64,000 nucleotides of DNA, from the NCBI RefSeq assembly GCF_000425405.1, contig NZ_AUDJ01000023.1, forward strand, positions 62,001 to 126,000. Reading direction: 5' to 3'. Source of the DNA: Ferrimonas kyonanensis DSM 18153. GTDB lineage: Bacteria > Pseudomonadota > Gammaproteobacteria > Enterobacterales > Shewanellaceae. Below the pieces are notes generated by a model. It made no database searches. It saw only the letters and a list, made by a program, of their open reading frames with translations, and was not told where the DNA came from. The translations under genes and the position numbers were made by a program. Each line of letters begins with the position of its first letter. The first letter of the stretch is position 1. Positions 53,731 through 61,752 of this stretch are shown piece by piece.

Positions 53731-55665
53731 ATGAGCCTAGTGAAGTGTAACTATAAGAAAACCACCTTGGCGATGGCCCTGCTGACGGCATGGGGCGCGC
53801 AGGCGGCTCCGCGTCAATGGGATGCCTATGAGATCGTCAACTTGGATGAGATGTTTTCTTTGGCATCCAGTCAGCTGCCCGCCACTCGTAACGGCTATGG
53901 TGGCGACATCAACAACCAGGGTGTGGTACTGGGCATTGCTCAGGGCGTCAACAACACCAGCGGTCTGGAAGACGACGGCATCATCGGCGAAGTGGAAGAC
54001 GTCATTTTCCCCACCGTCGATGCGCTGAGCCCGGACATCAGTCGTGCCTTTCAGGGCAACAACTTTGCCTATGAGATTGATGAAGGCAATGGCTGGACCG
54101 CGGTCCACAGCCCCATCAACAACCAAAGTGCCCCGGATGATACCGACAATGATGCCACCTCCGATGCGTTCTATTTCGGCATTAAGGCCGACGGTGACGT
54201 ACGGGTAGGGCGCACCTCCGGCACTCAATCCAAGGTGGCCGATCCCACTCCGGATGAAGGTGACGAGGACCCGTTCTTCTACGTTCGCGACTTCGATGCC
54301 CGCGGCGTGGTGCAGTCCGGTGGCAATGAGACCTTCCTGGTTCCCCCTTACACCGAATACACCTCAGAGGTGTCCGGCTCGTCCACCGTGGACATTGGTG
54401 GCTACTCGGTCGCTGCCGCCGTCAACACCCTGGATCAGATCACCGGTTACGTCGGTACCGCCCTGGCCAGTGGCTCTGAAGACGTCGTCGACAGCTGCTG
54501 GAACGTGTTCCTGGAAAACCCGACCACCGCCAACCCGATGGACGTGTGCATTCAGGCGCAGCAGAACAGTGGCACCATTCAATACCAGGTGCGGCCTGCC
54601 ATCTGGCAGCTGGACCCGGCCAGCGGCGCCGCCACCTTAACCAAGACTCTGGATCTGCCGTTTACGCCACTGGATACCGATACCACGGTGTACACCGCCA
54701 TGGGCCTGGGCATCAACGCCAGTGGCGTGGTGGTGGGCGAGTCCAACCAGCGTAACGACAGCAACAATTTGATGTCGTACCGCTGGGCTCAGATCTGGAA
54801 GCCTGACGGCACCATTCTCAGCCCCAGCAAGCTGAACGTTGACGGCCTGCGCGGCTCTACCGCGACCGCCATTAACGATGGCGGCATCGCAGTCGGTACG
54901 GTACAGCGCTACATCAGCGGCTACCCAAGAACCAAGTTCTGGGTTTATGACGTGAATTCCGGCGAAGAGTACTACCGAGAGCCAAGCGACTTTAACCCCG
55001 GCGGCCAGACAGACCTGTCGTCGCTGGCCAAAGACATCAGCAATAACGGTCTGGTGGTGGGTAACATCGAAGTCGACGTGCAGGCGCAGTTGCCTCGTCG
55101 TCGCAACGCCTTCGTGTATGACTACGTGGCCGATGAGGCGGGCGACAGCAACACCTTTGTGAACCTCAACAACCTGCTGACCTGTAAATCTCGCGGCTTC
55201 GTGGCCGATGACAACGGCAGTGTGGTGGACGATGAGGGCAAGCGCTGGTCCAAGTTCATGATCACCGACGACACCACCTTCGCTCAGAGCATTACCTACG
55301 AAGCGGATTTCACCATTGTTGAAGCCAACGGCATCAACGACAACGGTGAGATCGTCGGTACTGCACTGGTGCAACTGCCACGAGTCAAAGTGGAAAATGG
55401 CAAGGTGGTGACCGAAGAGGTGACCGATCCGGAAAGCGGCGAGACCGTGACTAAAATTGTCATCGAGACCGATGGTTTCGGTAAGCCGATCACCGATCAG
55501 TTGCCGCGTCCGGTGGTGCTGCGTGCCAACGCCGGCGAGAGCAGCTGTACCATCCCGCTGGAAACCGATGGTGACTCCACTCCGAACGAGCGTTCTGGTG
55601 CCTCGCTGCCACTGACCTGGGTACTGGCTCTGCTGCCACTGGCCTGGTTCCGTCGCCGCCGCTAA
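53731..55665 (+). CDS. DUF3466 family secreted protein with GlyGly-CTERM-type anchor
   Basis: 644 residues. An N-terminal signal peptide (about 1-26, ending AQA) leads to a beta-rich body with repeated INDNGEIVGTA-like turns (SGVVVGES, DGGIAVGTV, NNGLVVGNI), typical of DUF3466. The C-terminus is a sorting tail: SGASLPLTWVLALLPLAWF followed by RRRR. This matches GlyGly-CTERM/rhombosortase substrates, which are exported, cleaved by a rhomboid protease and usually handed to type II secretion. Starts 9 bp after uup. Confidence 0.82.
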   Translation: MSLVKCNYKKTTLAMALLTAWGAQAAPRQWDAYEIVNLDEMFSLASSQLPATRNGYGGDINNQGVVLGIAQGVNNTSGLEDDGIIGEVEDVIFPTVDALSPDISRAFQGNNFAYEIDEGNGWTAVHSPINNQSAPDDTDNDATSDAFYFGIKADGDVRVGRTSGTQSKVADPTPDEGDEDPFFYVRDFDARGVVQSGGNETFLVPPYTEYTSEVSGSSTVDIGGYSVAAAVNTLDQITGYVGTALASGSEDVVDSCWNVFLENPTTANPMDVCIQAQQNSGTIQYQVRPAIWQLDPASGAATLTKTLDLPFTPLDTDTTVYTAMGLGINASGVVVGESNQRNDSNNLMSYRWAQIWKPDGTILSPSKLNVDGLRGSTATAINDGGIAVGTVQRYISGYPRTKFWVYDVNSGEEYYREPSDFNPGGQTDLSSLAKDISNNGLVVGNIEVDVQAQLPRRRNAFVYDYVADEAGDSNTFVNLNNLLTCKSRGFVADDNGSVVDDEGKRWSKFMITDDTTFAQSITYEADFTIVEANGINDNGEIVGTALVQLPRVKVENGKVVTEEVTDPESGETVTKIVIETDGFGKPITDQLPRPVVLRANAGESSCTIPLETDGDSTPNERSGASLPLTWVLALLPLAWFRRRR

Positions 55666-55690
55666 ATCGCTTAATCAAGCTAGGATAAAA

Positions 55691-55716
55691 GAGGAGCCGG
55701 GCTCCTCTTTTTTTTT
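55691..55716 (+). terminator. Rho-independent terminator after the DUF3466 gene
   Basis: GAGGAGC-CGG-GCTCCTC followed by about nine Ts, preceded by AAAA. Confidence 0.95.
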
Positions 55717-55746
55717 GTATAAAATAGTGCGTTTCTTCTCAGTAAT

Positions 55747-55776
55747 TTAACTGAAATTCCTTTCTGTTGTCATAAT
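55747..55776 (+). promoter_or_regulatory. Candidate rmf promoter
   Basis: TTAACT (55747-55752) and CATAAT (55771-55776) are 18 bp apart. The resulting leader carries a small hairpin, GAGGC-GACA-GCCTC, at 55819-55832. In E. coli rmf is induced by ppGpp in slow growth; nothing here proves the same. Confidence 0.4.
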
Positions 55777-55871
55777 TGGGGCTTGAACCCGGGCAAAAAA
55801 TCGCCAATAGTGGTGACTGAGGCGACAGCCTCCTCAACCTGTAGACGGCAAAAAAGAAGGATGAGCGTTAA

Positions 55872-56048
55872 ATGAAAAGACAAAAACGGGATCGTTTGGA
55901 AAGAGCACAAGCACGTGGATTTCAAGCAGGTTTGTCAGGGCGTTCAAAGGAGAATTGTCCCTATCAGTCGATGGACGCCAAAATGATGTGGCTGGGAGGA
56001 TGGCGCGACGCCATTGACAGTCGGGTTTCCGGAATGTTTAACAAGTAG
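55872..56048 (+). CDS. rmf: Ribosome modulation factor
   Basis: 58-residue basic protein that joins 70S ribosomes into inactive 100S dimers in stationary phase. The sequence begins MKRQKRDRLERAQARGFQAG and contains GRSKENCPYQ and MWLGGWRDAID, closely matching E. coli RMF. AGAAGG lies upstream. It keeps its E. coli place near fabA, with a glutathione peroxidase gene between them. Confidence 0.97.
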   Translation: MKRQKRDRLERAQARGFQAGLSGRSKENCPYQSMDAKMMWLGGWRDAIDSRVSGMFNK

Positions 56049-56070
56049 AATTCGCAGTTCGTCTTACATG

Positions 56071-56095
56071 AGCCTCCGTTTACGGGGGCTTTTTT
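56071..56095 (+). terminator. Rho-independent terminator after rmf
   Basis: AGCCTCCG-TTTA-CGGGGGCT (one G-T pair) followed by six Ts. Confidence 0.92.
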
Positions 56096-56206
56096 GTGGC
56101 TCAGCCTCGGCTCAGGTTTATGGCGCGGCTGTGGGTCTGGATTGCCGCGAGAATCGGAGTACACTCAGAGCATTAGACATTTTATTCATCACAGCAGGGA
56201 AGGGCT

Positions 56207-56689
56207 ATGAGCGACTCCAGCGTGTATCAGTTCAGTGCACAATCCAATCGACACGACACCATCGAATTTGAGCAATATCGCGGCCAGGTGCTGCTGGTGG
56301 TGAATACCGCCAGTGCCTGCGGGTTTACGCCTCAGTATGAGGGGCTGGAGAAACTGCAGCAGAAGTACAGTGACAAGGGCTTTAGCGTGTTGGCGTTCCC
56401 GTGCAACCAGTTTGGCAGCCAGGAGTCTGGTGATGACGAGGCGATACGGTCGTTCTGCGATCTGCAGTTCAATATCAGCTTTCCATTGTTTGCCAAGATA
56501 GAGGTCAACGGCCGCCGGGCGCACCCGCTGTACGTGTGGCTGAAAAAGCAGAAAGGGGGCTTGCTGGGAGATGGGATCAAATGGAACTTTACCAAGTTCC
56601 TGATCGACCAACAGGGCAAGGTGGTGAAGCGCTATGCGCCCACCACCAAGCCGGAACAGATCGACAAGGACATTGCCGCGCTGCTTTAG
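56207..56689 (+). CDS. Glutathione peroxidase family protein (Cys type)
   Basis: 160-residue thioredoxin-fold peroxidase with the three family blocks: [12 protein letters not shown] containing the peroxidatic cysteine in place of selenocysteine, FPCNQFG with the likely resolving cysteine, and KWNFTKFLI. Related to E. coli BtuE, which reduces hydroperoxides with thioredoxin or glutathione. No signal peptide. Its stop codon overlaps the fabA stop on the other strand. Confidence 0.93.
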   Translation: MSDSSVYQFSAQSNRHDTIEFEQYRGQVLLVVNTASACGFTPQYEGLEKLQQKYSDKGFSVLAFPCNQFGSQESGDDEAIRSFCDLQFNISFPLFAKIEVNGRRAHPLYVWLKKQKGGLLGDGIKWNFTKFLIDQQGKVVKRYAPTTKPEQIDKDIAALL

Positions 56690-57225
56690 AAGGTGCTGGT
56701 GTCCTGGAACACACCCACTTTCAGGTCGGTCGCCTGGTAGATCAGGCGGCCATCGACCATCAGGTCGGCGTCGGCCATGCCCATGATCAACTTGCGGTTG
56801 ATGGTGCGCTTCAGGTGAATGTGGTAGGTCACCTTCTTCGACGTTGGCAGGATCTGACCGGTGAACTTCACTTCACCCACACCCAGAGCACGGCCTTTAC
56901 CTTTGCCGCCTTGCCAGGCCAGGAAGAAGCCCACCAGCTGCCACATGGCATCCAGACCCAGGCAGCCAGGCATTACCGGATCGGATTCGAAGTGGCAATC
57001 GAAGAACCACAGATCCGGATTGATATCCAGTTCGGCGATCAATTCACCCTTACCAAACTTACCGCCGGTATCGCTGATGCGGATGATGCGGTCCAGCATC
57101 AACATGTTGTCTTTCGGCAGACGGGGCGCGTCTGTACCAAACAGGGCACCATGGCCGCTGGCGATCAGTTCTTCTTTGCTAAATTGGTCGACCTTCTCAA
57201 CGGGCAACTCGGCAGTAGCTTGCAT
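56686..57225 (-). CDS. fabA: 3-hydroxydecanoyl-ACP dehydratase/isomerase
   Basis: Hot-dog-fold enzyme making trans-2- and cis-3-decenoyl-ACP, the entry to unsaturated fatty acids. The 179-residue product carries the catalytic histidine in [20 protein letters not shown] with the aspartate of the same stretch. It lies downstream of ycbZ as in E. coli. Regulation is likely by FabR (see the promoter entry). Confidence 0.97.
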   Translation of the reverse strand: MQATAELPVEKVDQFSKEELIASGHGALFGTDAPRLPKDNMLMLDRIIRISDTGGKFGKGELIAELDINPDLWFFDCHFESDPVMPGCLGLDAMWQLVGFFLAWQGGKGKGRALGVGEVKFTGQILPTSKKVTYHIHLKRTINRKLIMGMADADLMVDGRLIYQATDLKVGVFQDTSTF

Positions 57226-57255
57226 AGCACGACATCCTCTAATTAAGATGCCACC

Positions 57256-57284
57256 AGATTAGCGAACGCGTGTTCACTAAACAA
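57256..57284 (-). promoter_or_regulatory. fabA promoter with FabR-type operator
   Basis: On the - strand, TTGTTT (57279-57284) and TAATCT (57256-57261) are separated by exactly 17 bp. The spacer and -10 edge hold the palindrome AGCGAACGCGTGTTCACT (57261-57278, as on the + strand), close to the known E. coli FabR site AGCGTACACGTGTTCGCT. A repressor bound there would block RNA polymerase, as FabR does at fabA and fabB. Confidence 0.75.
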
Positions 57285-57290
57285 CTCCGA

Positions 57291-58970
57291 TCAGCTGAGT
57301 CTCAGTCGCTCTTTGATGCGATCCAGCAGTGTCAGTGGCTCGTCACCTGCACCGACCAGTTGAGCCAAGCGTAATTGCACCTTGCCATACAGGCTCTCTT
57401 CCGGGTACTGGTTGTCCTTATCAGCTTCGGCCAGGGGAATGTCGCTGACCAACTCCAGCGCCTGTTCCACCTTATCGACCTGATACAGGTGGAAGCGCTT
57501 TTCAAGCACAGCTTGAATAACTTCATCACTGAGATTCAGCTGACGCATGTTAGCTGAAGGCAGGATGACCCCCTGGTCGCCGGTCAGGCCGCGACTGTTG
57601 CAAACTCGAAAGAAGCCTTCAATTTTCTGGTTGATACCGCCAATTGCCTGCACGTTGCCGAACTGATCCACCGCGCCGGTCATGGCCATATTCTGAGCAA
57701 TGGGGGCATCGGCGATGGCGGAGATCAGGCTGCAGTATTCTGCCAATGAGGCGCTGTCGCCATCGATGGTCTGGTAGGACTGTTCAAACACGATATTGGC
57801 ATTGAGGTGCAGCGGCGCATCGCGGCCAAACAGTCGGTACAGGCAGGCGGACAAAATCATCATCCCCTTGGCGTGGATGTTGCCGCCGAGATCGGATTTA
57901 CGCTCGACGTCGGCCACTTCGCCGTCACCATAATGCACCGTGGTGGTGATTCGCGCCGGCTCACCGTAGCTGTGGCCACAATAATCCACCACCGTCAGGC
58001 CGTTGATCTGGCCCACCGCTTGTCCCTGGGTTTGAACCAGCACCATCTGCTCACGAATCGATTCATGGGACGACTCTTCCAGCGCGTTATGCATCTGGCT
58101 CTGCAGAGCGAGGGCAGCGTTGATCTCTTGCTCACTGACTTCGTCGCTGGTGCCACCATCCAGCAGCTTGAATAGCTTGTTGATCTCTGACCAGGACAGG
58201 CTCAGCTTCTCCTGGTGTTCCACCAGGCGGCTGGCATGGCGGGCCAATCGGGTGGCTGCGGCCGTGGACAACTCGCGCTGGCACAGGCGTCGACATTCGC
58301 CGTTGGCGGCGGTCATCCACTGGCTCTGCTGGTCGGCGTTTACCGCTTCCATCTCTGGCTGGCATTCGCCGTAGAGGTTGATGATGTCTGAAAAGTTGCT
58401 GTCAAAGCCGTTGAGGTTATCGTAATCCGCCGCACTGCCGATGATCACCACCTGGCATTGAACCGGTAGTTGGCGATCGCCTAGAGAATAGTGACCGGTT
58501 TCCAGTGCCTGCTTGAGTGGCCACCACACCGATGGTCGATCCAGCAGGTATTCCACCGGAATTGCCAACAGTCGAGTCTGGCCCAGCAACCCGGGGCTGG
58601 TAGCGCCATCGGTGCGAGTGTGGCCATAGAGCGCCTGGCGGGACAGGATTCGGTCTACCACCAACGAGTCACAGACCGAGTCGTTACTGGCTTGGCGACC
58701 CGAAACGCTGCCCAAAGTGGCAGAGCCGGTCAGGCGGTTAAGATCAGCCAGCACGGCCAAACCGCTTAAGCCAACGGTGGTGCTCAAATACAGATGATTG
58801 GCGCTTTGAGCCACCAGCGCCTGCCAGCAGGCGATGAGCCGGCTCTGGCCCAGCAACAGGGCAGGGTACTCAGGGGCGGCATTGGGGGTGGCAGACTCAG
58901 AAAATTGTGGAAAAAGCTGGGTCTCTAGTAAGCGATAACTTTGGCGGTTGACCAACTGGCCGTACTCCAT
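57291..58970 (-). CDS. ycbZ: Lon-like ATP-independent serine protease (LonH/YcbZ)
   Basis: 559-residue protein with a diverged N-terminal AAA-like region and a C-terminal Lon protease domain. The catalytic serine is in DGDSASLAEYCSLISAIADAP and the lysine in GGINQKIEGFF. No functional Walker A is evident. The start MEYGQLVNRQSY at 58970 is preferred; upstream codons in frame look non-coding. In E. coli matP lies divergently next to it; here a recombinase does. Ends 65 bp before fabA. Confidence 0.93.
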   Translation of the reverse strand: MEYGQLVNRQSYRLLETQLFPQFSESATPNAAPEYPALLLGQSRLIACWQALVAQSANHLYLSTTVGLSGLAVLADLNRLTGSATLGSVSGRQASNDSVCDSLVVDRILSRQALYGHTRTDGATSPGLLGQTRLLAIPVEYLLDRPSVWWPLKQALETGHYSLGDRQLPVQCQVVIIGSAADYDNLNGFDSNFSDIINLYGECQPEMEAVNADQQSQWMTAANGECRRLCQRELSTAAATRLARHASRLVEHQEKLSLSWSEINKLFKLLDGGTSDEVSEQEINAALALQSQMHNALEESSHESIREQMVLVQTQGQAVGQINGLTVVDYCGHSYGEPARITTTVHYGDGEVADVERKSDLGGNIHAKGMMILSACLYRLFGRDAPLHLNANIVFEQSYQTIDGDSASLAEYCSLISAIADAPIAQNMAMTGAVDQFGNVQAIGGINQKIEGFFRVCNSRGLTGDQGVILPSANMRQLNLSDEVIQAVLEKRFHLYQVDKVEQALELVSDIPLAEADKDNQYPEESLYGKVQLRLAQLVGAGDEPLTLLDRIKERLRLS

Positions 58971-59055
58971 CAGCGGAAAAGCCGCCAATATACCACACTT
59001 CAGCGACCAAAATGCCAGCCAAGGGCAGGGGGCTGATCTCGGTTTTTTAATATGA

Positions 59056-59075
59056 TACTGTATGTTTATACAGTT
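59056..59075 (+). promoter_or_regulatory. LexA (SOS) box upstream of the tyrosine recombinase
   Basis: TACTGTATGTTTATACAGTT contains the invariant CTGT-N8-ACAG core (59058-59073) and a near-perfect AT-rich palindrome. It lies 20 bp before the recombinase GTG and overlaps a possible -10 (TATACA, 59067-59072). It is about 86 bp from the ycbZ start, so control of the recombinase is the simpler reading. Confidence 0.8.
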
Positions 59076-59095
59076 ATCGATAAAAGGCGCACTTT

Positions 59096-60388
59096 GTGAA
59101 CCAGCACGCACCGGCCATGGCGTTGTTTGATACTTTGAAATACTTCGACCAACCCAATTATTATGTCAATAAATACATAGCGTTACAGATTGAGGGTGGG
59201 GTGTCTGATGCCGGGTTAACCTACGAGTTGGCCTACGACTGGCTACTGGAACAAAAAGCCATTGAGAACAACTTCAAAAGCCATCGCAGTGAATTAACGA
59301 CGTTTTTCCATTGGTTGTGGCAGGTGGAGCAATGTTCGATTTTGCAGGTGGACCGGCGCAGCTTGGCGCGTTACCTGGAGTTCTGCCAGCAACCCCCGGC
59401 GGAGCTTATCGGCTTTTGCAATGTACCGCAGTTTCAGCTTAAAGACGGCGAACGGCGGCCAAACCCCAAATGGCGGCCGTTTCTGGGCAAGAAAGACCTG
59501 GGTCAGGAGTTGGCGTACCAGCTGTCTCATTCGGCCATTCGCACCAAGTTGGCACTGTTATCGGCATTCTTTTCCTATCTGATTGATGTGGACTTTGGCG
59601 ACCGCAATCCGGCCGCCATTTTGCTGCGGGCCGGACGTTACAAGAACAATCAGCAACACCTGACCGCCCGAGAAGACGATGAAAACTTAAAGGCGTTCAG
59701 TGAACTGCAATGGTCTTATGTGATGGCATGCGTAGACAGGCTGGCCGAACAGCAGCCGGACGAGCACCAGCGCAGCCGGTTTTTGATCAGTTTGATGTAC
59801 AGTTGTTATCTGCGAATCTCCGAAGTGGCCGCCAGGCCGGGTTTTTCGCCGGTGATGGGCCAGTTTCGACGGGATAAAAAAACCGGTGTCTGGGGCTTCT
59901 TTGTGCCGCTGAGTAAGTCCGGCAAATCTGGCACCGTGGCGGTGTCTGATGCGTTGCTGGATGCACTGAAACAGTATCGCGGCTATCTGGGATTGGCAGA
60001 ACTGCCGGCACCGGACGAACAGACACCGTTATTTGTGCGGCATAAGGCATCGGCTCATGGTCGCGATGCTGGCGTGCGTCATGCCAATCTGGGCATTCGC
60101 CAGATTCGGGAAGTGATTGACGGCATCATTGCCAGTGCCGCCGATGACGCCGAGGCCGATGGACTGAACCAGGACGCCGCAGAGATGCGCACCATGACCA
60201 CACACAGTTTGCGCCATACCGGCATCAGCCATGACATCAACATTCATCAGCGGCCGTTGTCCCATGTGCAGGCCGACGCCAGACACGACAGCATCGACAC
60301 CACGTCGCGGTATCTGCACACCAGTCGGGTTGAACGTCATCAAAGCGCCGCGCGTAAGCCCATGGATGGCCTGGCGAATCAGGGGTAA
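59096..60388 (+). CDS. Tyrosine site-specific recombinase next to dif
   Basis: 430-residue integrase-like protein. An N-terminal SAM-like core-binding domain (about residues 20-180) precedes the catalytic domain with Arg240 (SCYLRISEV), Lys274 (PLSKSGKSG), His370-x-x-Arg373 (THSLRHTG), His397 (ARHDS) and the nucleophile Tyr406 (TTSRYLHTS). All catalytic positions are present, but the usual LGH is ARH. It is longer than XerC/XerD (about 300 aa) and lacks the extra IntI-specific helix I would expect of an integron integrase. The GTG start at 59096 has AAGG upstream; ATG 59117 is an alternative. LexA box upstream, dif downstream. Confidence 0.88.
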   Translation: MNQHAPAMALFDTLKYFDQPNYYVNKYIALQIEGGVSDAGLTYELAYDWLLEQKAIENNFKSHRSELTTFFHWLWQVEQCSILQVDRRSLARYLEFCQQPPAELIGFCNVPQFQLKDGERRPNPKWRPFLGKKDLGQELAYQLSHSAIRTKLALLSAFFSYLIDVDFGDRNPAAILLRAGRYKNNQQHLTAREDDENLKAFSELQWSYVMACVDRLAEQQPDEHQRSRFLISLMYSCYLRISEVAARPGFSPVMGQFRRDKKTGVWGFFVPLSKSGKSGTVAVSDALLDALKQYRGYLGLAELPAPDEQTPLFVRHKASAHGRDAGVRHANLGIRQIREVIDGIIASAADDAEADGLNQDAAEMRTMTTHSLRHTGISHDINIHQRPLSHVQADARHDSIDTTSRYLHTSRVERHQSAARKPMDGLANQG

Positions 60389-60389
60389 T

Positions 60390-60411
60390 GCCGATAACGC
60401 TATTTATCGGC
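60390..60411 (+). terminator. Hairpin after the recombinase gene
   Basis: GCCGATAA-CGCTAT-TTATCGGC is a perfect 8-bp stem starting one base after the stop codon. Only a short TTC follows, so termination is plausible but weak. Confidence 0.5.
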
Positions 60412-60455
60412 TTCAAATGCGGGGCCCGTGTTCTAGGTCTCGTGTTCGATACGCA

Positions 60456-60483
60456 ATTGCGCACAATGTATATTATGGTAAAT
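60456..60483 (+). other. dif, XerC/XerD chromosome dimer resolution site
   Basis: XerC-type arm ATTGCGCACAA (60456-60466), central hexamer TGTATA (60467-60472) and XerD-type arm TTATGGTAAAT (60473-60483). Compared with the E. coli dif arms GGTGCGCATAA and TTATGTTAAAT, 24 of 28 positions are identical, including the whole centre. Gene orientation and KOPS-like octamers converge on it. It could be the chromosomal dif or a copy carried by a Xer-dependent element. Confidence 0.88.
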
Positions 60484-60642
60484 AGAGGATAAATAGGATT
60501 GAAGCCCTATGGGCTCTGTCCCCCTGGTTACCTGCAGCGTCATGTCGCCCTCGACCGTTCGCTATGGCGCTGTCTACGTTATTGGTGTTCATCGCTCGTT
60601 GGTGGTCGATACTGCTGTGATTACTCACGCTTACACGCCTAG

Positions 60643-60948
60643 TTACGAGTAAAACAACTGCTCTTGGCATACGCCGTTGTCACTAAAGCGAATCAAGCCG
60701 GCGCCAATAACCTCACCAATCTGCCATTTACACCATGCCTTGTCGCCATCGACCATCACATCAGAGATTTGCATCTCATCGCCAAGCTTTCTCAATTCAG
60801 CAATGTACTGAGGCAGATCATTTCTCTCTACCACTGCGCCGTTTTTGTCGAGAAGCCGATAATCGGCCGTCACATTTTCCGCGATGATTTGAGGGTCTAA
60901 ACTGCTAAAACCACTGGCATAGCCAGCTAACTTATCTTGTGCTGACAT
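60643..60948 (-). CDS. NTF2/SnoaL-like fold protein
   Basis: 101 residues, starting MSAQDKLAGYAS with AGGACAG upstream. The pattern (N-terminal helices, YRLLDKNGAVVERNDLPQYI, KAWCKWQIGEVIGAGLIRF) fits the SnoaL-like/NTF2 fold, whose members bind or convert small molecules or serve as scaffolds. Activity unknown. A -10-like TATACT lies on the - strand at 60987-60992, so it probably has its own promoter. First gene right of dif. Confidence 0.7.
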   Translation of the reverse strand: MSAQDKLAGYASGFSSLDPQIIAENVTADYRLLDKNGAVVERNDLPQYIAELRKLGDEMQISDVMVDGDKAWCKWQIGEVIGAGLIRFSDNGVCQEQLFYS

Positions 60949-61285
60949 GGCTCTGTCCTTTATCGGTAGCGCTGACACACTTTCGCAGTATAGTACCTGT
61001 TCGTAATGGTAATGATGGTGGAAGCTAATCCGAAACCATTCAGTGGAATTGCCATACGTAGGCTCCGGGCCAGACATCGCTGAATGGTTCGTGAAACATG
61101 CTGTGGTCGAATCCACAGCAAAGCCTAAATCGTTGAATGAGTTGTTAATTGGTAACAATAAAGTGCTTAAGCGCGGTCAACATTGGCTCTGTCATAGCGA
61201 CATTGCTGGTGTGATGTTGCACAGAAAACTCAGTCAACTGCCCTACTCTTTTTTGCGGCAGCAAGGCTGTACCTATCAGTAAACC
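60949..61285. other. Intergenic region with a promoter for the NTF2-like gene
   Basis: About 337 bp. It contains the -10-like TATACT (- strand, 60987-60992) for the gene to the left. A short inverted pair GTGGTCGAATCCAC lies near 61105. Small open frames on either strand show no recognisable product. No clear attC site was found, though GCCTAAATCGTTGAATGAG near 61125 faintly resembles part of one. Confidence 0.35.
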
Positions 61286-61678
61286 TTAGGACTCCCAGGC
61301 TTTAAAGCGTTCCTGGTAGCTGAACACTTCAAAAGCGGGGACCTGGCCATTGAGTAGCACCGGAACATTGATGGTGCTTCGATCGCTACCGTCGCACTCT
61401 GGCGGCCATACGACCCAATCAATATCGTAGTACCACCACCCACTTTGGGATTCGCTGGATCGTTTCAATGCACAAGAATCGAACTGAGGGTCGGCCTGGG
61501 GATAGGCTTTTAGCATTGTCGCCACCACGACTCGAGAGGCTTTAATAGCGTCTCGCGGCGATAACGGGGGAAACGCTTCGTCGTCTAACCAGCGAGGAGA
61601 ATCCGCGCCGTTTTCCTCTCCAAAAGCAAATTTGAACAGCAACTCTTCAAAATAATACGAGTAGATCTTTACCATCAT
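61286..61678 (-). CDS. Hypothetical protein, possible cassette gene
   Basis: 130 residues, ATG at 61678 with AGGA just upstream. Soluble, acidic and rich in aromatic residues (GWWYYDIDWVVWPPE), no signal peptide. No family recognised. It lies in the leftward-facing cluster of unknown genes. Confidence 0.6.
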   Translation of the reverse strand: MMVKIYSYYFEELLFKFAFGEENGADSPRWLDDEAFPPLSPRDAIKASRVVVATMLKAYPQADPQFDSCALKRSSESQSGWWYYDIDWVVWPPECDGSDRSTINVPVLLNGQVPAFEVFSYQERFKAWES

Positions 61679-61752
61679 CGATTCCTGGTGGAATGCACAG
61701 TTAAGGAGAGGAACATCAGCAATACTGCTGACGGCGTATCTCTTATGGCGCG

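Noticed and set aside
59096-60388. Integron integrase IntI for the nearby cassettes
   Set aside because: The protein is about 100 residues longer than IntI, and I could not see the IntI-specific extra helix between the catalytic motifs. The cassettes also lie beyond dif with no recognisable attI. It is kept as a different tyrosine recombinase.
61043-61282. 79-codon + strand frame right of dif
   Set aside because: No ribosome-binding site and no recognisable family, and it runs against the direction of all neighbouring genes.
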